Assembly: GCA_037157565.1 (NCBI GenBank)
Contig: JAZHRO010000063.1
Location: 158,150,501 to 158,214,500, forward strand
Source: Thalassia testudinum
Taxonomy: Eukaryota; Streptophyta; Magnoliopsida; Alismatales; Hydrocharitaceae
DNA: 64,000 nt
Direction of reading: 5' to 3'
This document shows positions 58,716-64,000 of the stretch, in pieces (the stretch's first letter is position 1; the number at the start of each line of letters is the position of its first letter). The position numbers were made by a program, and so were the translations under genes. The notes under the pieces are model-generated. The model was given only the letters and a program-made list of their open reading frames with translations, did not search any database and had not been told where the DNA came from.

Positions 58716-59760
58716 CTAAGGCTCCTCAAGAGTGACCTCGTCAACCAGATGGCCATCCAAAGTAATGTATGGTTTTAACCATTGACCGGTGACAATAAAG
58801 GAAGTTGCTGAAGAGGAAGGGTTTTTAATCTCCACAGCTCCATGCAGAAACACTTTAGTGATTATGTAAGGCCCATCCCAACGAGATTTTAACTTCCCAG
58901 GAAAAAGCTTAAGTCTGGAATTGAAAAACTGGACTTGTTGGTTGGGCTCAAAGGTCCTTCGAAGTATATACTTATCATGCAATACCTTAGTTCTTTCTTT
59001 ATAAGCTTGAGAGGTGTCATAAGCATCATTCCTCAATTCCTCAAGCTCACTTAATTTTAGAAGTCGTGCCTTACCCGCCTTTTCTAAATCCATGTTAACA
59101 CTTCGAATAGCCTAAAGTGCCCTATGTTCCAACTCAATGGGTAAATGGCATGCTATCCCATACACAATCCGAAAGGGAGAAGTACCCAAAGGGGTCTTAT
59201 AGGCCGTTCGATATGCCCACAAAGCATCATCGAGCTTTTGAGACCAATCTTTCCTATAAGGTCTAACGGTCTTTTCGAAAATATTTTTTATCTCCCTATT
59301 TGACACTTCAACCTGGCCACTCGTCTGAGGATGGTAAAGGGTAGTGACCTTGTGAGTCACTCCCAGACTCCTAATTAGCCGATTGAAATGGTGGTTTCGG
59401 AAATGAGGTCCCCCATCACTTATAATGGTCTTGGGGTAGCCAAAACGAGATATGATATTGGCCTTCACAAATTTCAAAGCCACAGAGTGATCATTTGTGC
59501 ACGTAGGAATGGCCTCTATCCATTTAGAGACATAATTAACTGCCACCAAGATATATTCATAACCATGGGACAACGGGAAGGGACCCATAAAGTCAATTCC
59601 CCACACATCAAGCATTTCAACAGATTGAATGGGGTGTTGAGGCATTTCATTCCTCTTCCCAATCATTCAAATCTGTTGACATCTAATATAGGCCTTAACA
59701 AAATTATGAGAATCCTTAAATAATGAAGGCCACCAAAAATCAAATTGAAGAACCTTAAAG
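58716..59760 (-). pseudogene. Integrase of element E, broken
   Basis: The core and C-terminal domains are in one frame (59666-58716), interrupted by a TAG at 59112-59114 and preceded by a TGA at about 59667. The triad is visible: [19 protein letters not shown] and [11 protein letters not shown]. The C-terminal part has LKLFPGKLKSRW and HGAVEI. The zinc domain lies in another frame upstream, after a frameshift near 59740. It is clearly related to the integrase of G but has diverged (VNYVSKW against VDYVSKW, for example). Confidence 0.88.
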
Positions 59761-60405
59761 CAGTTTTCTTAGCACCAAAGTGTCCTCCACAATGAAGTTC
59801 ATGGCAAAAACTTAGCACACTTTGTTGTTCCTCTTCAGGTACACAACGTCTCAATACTTGGTCTTGTCCAATTCTAAATAATTCAAGCTCTTCCCAATGA
59901 AAGCATCTCACTTGGGAAATGAATCTCTTTCTTTTCTGCTCATCCCAAGACCTAGGAGTTTCTTTAGTGACCAAGTAATTTACGGTATCAGCATATCAAG
60001 GTAAAGTTGGTGTTACCGCCATCAGGGTTTCATCGGGAAATGTCTCGGGGATGTCTCTGGAAAGAGAGTCATTAAGTGGAAGGCGAGACAGGTGGTCAGC
60101 CACAACGTTTTCTACTCCTTTCTTTTCACGTATCTCCAAGTCAAATTCTTGAAGGAGTAGGATCCACCTAATCAGACGTGGCTTAGAATCTTTCTTAGCA
60201 ATAAGATGTTTTACTGCCGCATGATCAGTGAAAATAACCACCTTAGACCCAAGAAGATAAGACCTAAACTTCTCTAGAGCAAAAACTACAGCAAGTAATT
60301 CTTTTTCAGTGACAATGTAGTTTTGCTGCAGTTCGGTTAAAGTCTTGTTGGCATAATACAGCACATGAGGTCTTCCCTCAACCCTTTGTCCAATGACCTA
60401 GTTGG
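59761..60405 (-). pseudogene. RNase H (partial) and integrase zinc domain of element E
   Basis: The frame 60364-59996 carries the RNase H parts [30 protein letters not shown] and [13 protein letters not shown] follows, then 59974-59663 with the start of the HHCC domain (LSFCHELHCGGHFGAKKTA). The RNase H N-terminus is cut near 60400, where coding sequence stops abruptly. RT, protease and Gag are absent upstream, so an internal deletion removed them. Confidence 0.85.
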
Positions 60406-61391
60406 AGCTTAGGTGTTCTTCCCTAAATCTCAAATGGTAGATCAAATCCAAAGACGGAAGATCGAGGGATGCAAGTAGAACTAAGCCTTCCTTTGAAGCT
60501 GTGCTTTTGCAGTGCTTCTCAACTACCCCCAAAAATCCATGACAGGGTATCCCCCTCTTTGGATTTACAAAACATTTGATCTTAAGTTCCGAACACTTCA
60601 GAATCCAATGGTAGGAGGGTTATTGTCCTAGTAGTTCCAAGACTTAGGAGTGTCTAAATGCTTGCCGTGGTGCAAGAGATATAAGTGTGCATACACCGCA
60701 AAAGATTTTAAATTTTGAATCTCACGCCACGTTTTAAAATCAAGTGCTTGATTTTTAAATGTCCCCCCTTTAATTAGTCCTTTTTCCAGAAAATATGTGA
60801 CCACTTGTTAGCTCGCTTCAGGACAGATTACGTGGTCTAAAAATTAATCCAAATGCATTTGCATGACAGGTAGAAATGCGAAGTTAGAAGTGCATATCTG
60901 ATTCCAACATTCTTCATGCAATATGCAAGATAAGAATTAGATCTAGATGCTACTCATTCAGTCCTAAATGATTCGACTTGAGGGCAGGCAGCTTCTAGCA
61001 GGTAGCTCATGTTTTTGTTTTTAGTTTTGTTTTTTAGCTACTTATGCACAAGAAAATTAATGGTAAACAATCCACAAAATAAATTAAAAACCTAAATCTA
61101 AAGAAAAGGGAACAGGCTCCTGAAAATCAGCCCCAATTACTGCAAGGGCAAGAAAATAGAAATAAAACTTATGAAATGGAGAATCTCCTATGGAGGCGAG
61201 ATCCAGGTCTCCTTCATCTTCCCTACGTGTAAGCATCGCTCAAGGTTGACGTCGTCTCCCAGATGTGCCTATCCCCTCTCTCAAATTCCTCGCACAAATT
61301 CCTCGCATAGAAAAAATAACAAATGGTCAGATCACTGTGCAATGAGAAATAATCAGAAATAAAATCAGGTGAAATTATTACGTCTGTTGCC
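60406..61391 (-). other. Leader of element E
   Basis: About 1 kb of A/T-rich non-coding sequence between primer site and the RNase H remnant. It is not recognisably similar to the B/C/G leader block. Confidence 0.5.
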
Positions 61392-61409
61392 TCCCTGGCA
61401 ACAGCGCCA
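61392..61409 (-). promoter_or_regulatory. Primer binding site, element E
   Basis: The minus strand reads TGGCGCTGTTGCCAGGGA, two changes from the site of G, 2 bp from the LTR. Confidence 0.9.
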
Positions 61410-61411
61410 TT

Positions 61412-61970
61412 TGATAAGTCAATTTTCGCTTTCAAATAATGTATTAAGATGATTTGTTGTTGTAGGATCGAAGTGGTGGAAAACCGCTTAACAAAACAAT
61501 TAAAATTACAATTAAACCACTCACAGGAGAGAAGGTCATGTCCACAGGGAGGCAATGACTTAGTTAAACTCACAATTAGGTCAAAATCAAGTTCGCTAAA
61601 CTATTCGCCAGATCAAACAATGCCTGTGCAGCTTTGAAAGTAAACCTTAAATTTATGGAGAAGTCAAGGGGTGTGAATGTAATTTTTATGACAGAAAATT
61701 ATCCATGTGCAAGGGTATGCCATGTACTATGCACTTGCATGCAAACAAAAATGTCATTCAAAATTAAATTCAATGCACATAGAGATGAATAACACGGTTT
61801 AACAATTTTCTAGAAGCATAAGCATGAAGGCATAAATTCACCAAAATAAAATAATGAAAAATCAAAATTCATTCTTGTGGCAATGGCATGAAATGTAATT
61901 ATTAATTGAGGATGAAACAGGGGATTAGCTTTGGGTGGAGCTTGTGCACGGATGAAGGAGAGATGGACGG
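61412..61970 (-). repeat. Right (5') LTR of element E, truncated by F
   Basis: It matches the left LTR from 42170 onward (gggattagctttgggtggag shared near the end). U5 has gggaggcaa (61547-61555), complementary to ttgcctccc at 61387-61395. It is cut by F at 61971. Confidence 0.85.
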
Positions 61971-63575
61971 TGATGAGTCCATTAAAATGGACTAATATTA
62001 AGCCTAAGTATCTTTAATTGTACAATTTAGGTGTGTTAATAATGGTAAGTAAGTTATAGAAGATTTGTACACCTCATGATTTAAGTTATAACATTCTCTA
62101 ACTTAATGATTCTATTGTTTTTATGTGCAGGTAATAAAATGCACAAAGAGCAAGGGTGGGGGGATAAATTTCCCCAAACAGCTGCAACTCTCTTTCCCCC
62201 CTCCCCCGCCGGACATTGGGGTAATCTTCTTCCGCCGCCTTTCTCAACAGCCATGACCGGGGATTTGGGAAAATCCCTGAACTCACGCGGTGAGGGGAGA
62301 ACTGAAAAAGAAGAGACAGGGAGAGAGGAAGGGATCCAGAGAAAAAAAAGCGTGCACTGTGCCGCACTGTGCCCTCTTTCCCCTTGCGGGGAAAAACCTC
62401 CACCAGCGCGCATGCCTCCGCCGGCGCATCCTCCACGCGCGCTGCAAGCAACCGCGCACCATCTCCAGCTACAGCAGGTGCAGCAACCCAGCCAGCATGC
62501 CTCTCCCTTGCTGCGCCTCCTTGCTGCATCCACCAAGCCAGCGTGCCTCTCCCTCAGCCATCGCAGGCAACCGCACGCCATCACCAGCACCTCCTGCTAC
62601 AGGCAATTCTCCAACCCTGCGCGCACACGCGCCCCTGCAGCTTCCCTCTGCAAGCACCTGCCTGCTCGCCATCTTCCAACACGCGCACCAGCGCGCCCCA
62701 CCGCCATTTGCAGGCGCTCTCAACCGCGCGCCATCTCCAGCCCTGTTACAGGCGCGCTCCACCCTGCGCGCATCCATGCCGCACCACTCCTCCCTGCAGA
62801 AGGCGCCCACACCCTGCACAGTAGATGCCGCACCCTCTCTGCCCGCAAGTCTTCTCCGCCCGCGTGCCTCCACCCACCAGCAGACCGCAGCCTACAAGCA
62901 CCTACCCGCGCACGCTCTCACAGCCGCAGTAGCAGCTACGCCCTCATGCTCCACAGGCCGGAGCTCCGGCCACCTCTGTCGTCGCCGCTACCACCATCGG
63001 AAAGCTTTTGACCTCGCCATCCTCTTGAGCCTTGCATCGACCCCCGCGGTTCTCTCTCTCTCTCGCGAGGAGGAGAGAGGAAAAAAGCTCTATTTTCATC
63101 TTAATTAAAAATTACATTCAATGCCATTGCCACCAATTTGATTTTTTTATTATTATTATATTGTGGCAGAATTGCATTCAAGCACTCATAGTTCTTTATA
63201 ATTGCATGGTATTGATATTAACTAGCTTAAAGATTGATTTTGAGTTTAACTTAAGTACTAATGGTCTTTAGTACACGTCATGTGAAAACTGCATGAATTC
63301 ATCCTAAATTTATTAAGGATTTCTGTGAGGGAGAACTGCACTTATACCCTTAACTTTTTAGGTTATTGTAAATCTACTTTCCTTCACATTCTAAGTCCAT
63401 TTTGAAAAGGGATTTCGCACTATCCAAAATAACAGTAAATAATTAAGTATTGATTGCATCATTGCCTCCCTGTGGACACGACCCGCTCTTCTGTGAGTGG
63501 TTTTTTCATTGTTTTTGATTAGTCGATTTTTCCACCACTTAAATACTATAACACAAAGTAAAAAGTCATCTATCA
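61971..63575 (+). repeat. 5' LTR of element F
   Basis: About 1,605 bp, from TGATGAG to CTATCA. It starts with an 8-bp hairpin AGTCCATTaaAATGGACT (61976-61993). The GC-rich segment 62160-63010 opens frames of up to 301 codons in all three plus frames and in minus frames; this is stop-poor composition. It contains degenerate repeats around caaccgcgcaccatctccag (about 62449, 62568 and 62728). Confidence 0.85.
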
Positions 63576-63579
63576 AAAT

Positions 63580-63597
63580 TGGCACCGTTGCCGGGGA
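63580..63597 (+). promoter_or_regulatory. Primer binding site, element F
   Basis: TGGCACCGTTGCCGGGGA, one change from the site of G, 4 bp after the LTR end. Confidence 0.92.
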
Positions 63598-64000
63598 GGC
63601 AACAGACGCAATAGATTTACTTTATTATTTTTGAATCTTTTAAATTGTGAAATTATCTAATCATTTTGATTATTGTGCAAGGAATCCGCCGAGGCAACGA
63701 GGCGCAACAGAGCAGTGACAGCAACCACTAGTTAAGCCACACGAGGAAAAGACGAAGGAGACCAAGATCCTATTTCGCAAAGGATTCTCCGTCATCACAA
63801 TTTAATTCTGTCTTTTCGCCCTTGTAATTTGGGGCTAAATTTTTGGGGGTTTGTCCCTACATTCTTTAGCTACTAGGGCTTACAATATTTTTGGTGCAAG
63901 TGTGATTATATTTTCTGTTTGCTTGCTATTAAAAACCAATAAAAAATATCAAGCTGCCTATTTAAAAGTTGCATGCCCTTAGGTGCGTGCATTTAGGGGT
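63598..64000 (+). other. Leader of element F
   Basis: Non-coding to the window end. ggcaac after the primer site completes gggaggcaa (63594-63602), complementary to ttgcctccc in U5 (63462-63470). Confidence 0.6.

Larger units (their letters stand above)
42170..61970 (-). mobile_element. Element E: RNase H-integrase LTR element, split by G and F
   Basis: A minus-strand element with left LTR 42170-43781 plus 57416-57459 (split by G), interior 57460-61411, primer site 61392-61409 and right LTR from 61412, cut by F at 61971. The interior is only 4 kb: an RNase H piece and integrase are present, while Gag, protease and RT are missing. One target duplication copy would be atgaa (42165-42169); the other is off the window. 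Confidence 0.85.
61971..64000 (+). mobile_element. Element F: plus-strand LTR retrotransposon, 5' end
   Basis: 5' LTR 61971-63575, primer site 63580-63597 and about 400 bp of leader; the rest is off the window. It is inserted in the E right LTR; the left flank is gacgg. Its U5 region, read on its own strand, resembles that of E and D (ttgcctccctgtggacacga), so these families are related. Confidence 0.85.

Noticed and set aside
62106..63108. Overlapping plus-strand frames of 301, 272 and 151 codons as possible genes
   Set aside because: They overlap in different frames inside the F LTR, are Pro/Ala/His/Arg-rich, match no domain and have minus-strand counterparts; they reflect GC-rich, stop-poor DNA.

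Overview
The window is intergenic, repeat-dense DNA from a flowering plant, almost certainly a large-genome species. No host gene, rRNA, tRNA or CRISPR array is visible. What can be recognised is a stack of LTR retrotransposons of the Ty3/gypsy Tat/Athila type: a tRNA-Asp-like primer site, a protease with a DLG active site, an F-M-D-D reverse transcriptase, an integrase without a chromodomain, and LTRs of about 1.6-2.7 kb. There is also one L1-type LINE. The species cannot be named from the sequence.

The nesting can be rebuilt. I label the elements A to J. C (minus strand) is the oldest visible host. Its left LTR is broken by H (plus strand; ends at 11117) and by A (minus; 11763-22937). Its internal region is broken by B (minus; 24759-36162). 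Its right LTR starts at 40144 and is broken at 40954 by D. D's LTR is broken at 42170 by E (minus). E's left LTR is broken by G (minus; 43782-57415), and E's right LTR is broken at 61971 by F (plus, runs off the window). H is itself broken by I (minus; its 5' LTR ends at 2029) and by LINE J (minus; 2798-7942, 14-bp target duplication). Every boundary was placed from TG/CA-like LTR ends, primer sites beside the LTR and, where visible, target duplications.

Coding capacity is unequal. G keeps the whole gag-protease-RT-RNase H-integrase order, with an uninterrupted 504-codon RNase H-tail/integrase frame, but it has two frameshifts and about eleven stops upstream. A has only a protease-bearing frame without a Gag core. 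B has gag-protease without RT or integrase. C has only an acidic linker and an unrecognised frame. E keeps RNase H and integrase only. A, B and C carry an acidic, internally repetitive segment where RT-integrase would sit.

The most interesting signal is non-coding. Elements with different coding content share the same cis layout: a U5-leader stem that closes around the primer site and co-varies between families, a leader block of about 215 bp before gag, a post-pol motif, a GGACATTG/CATGGGGG box, a threefold repeat of about 60 nt, a hairpin before the polypurine tract, and a co-varying hairpin at the U3 tip. This looks like a shared RNA-handling code that could let defective elements use the proteins of a G-like relative. 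That partnership is inference.
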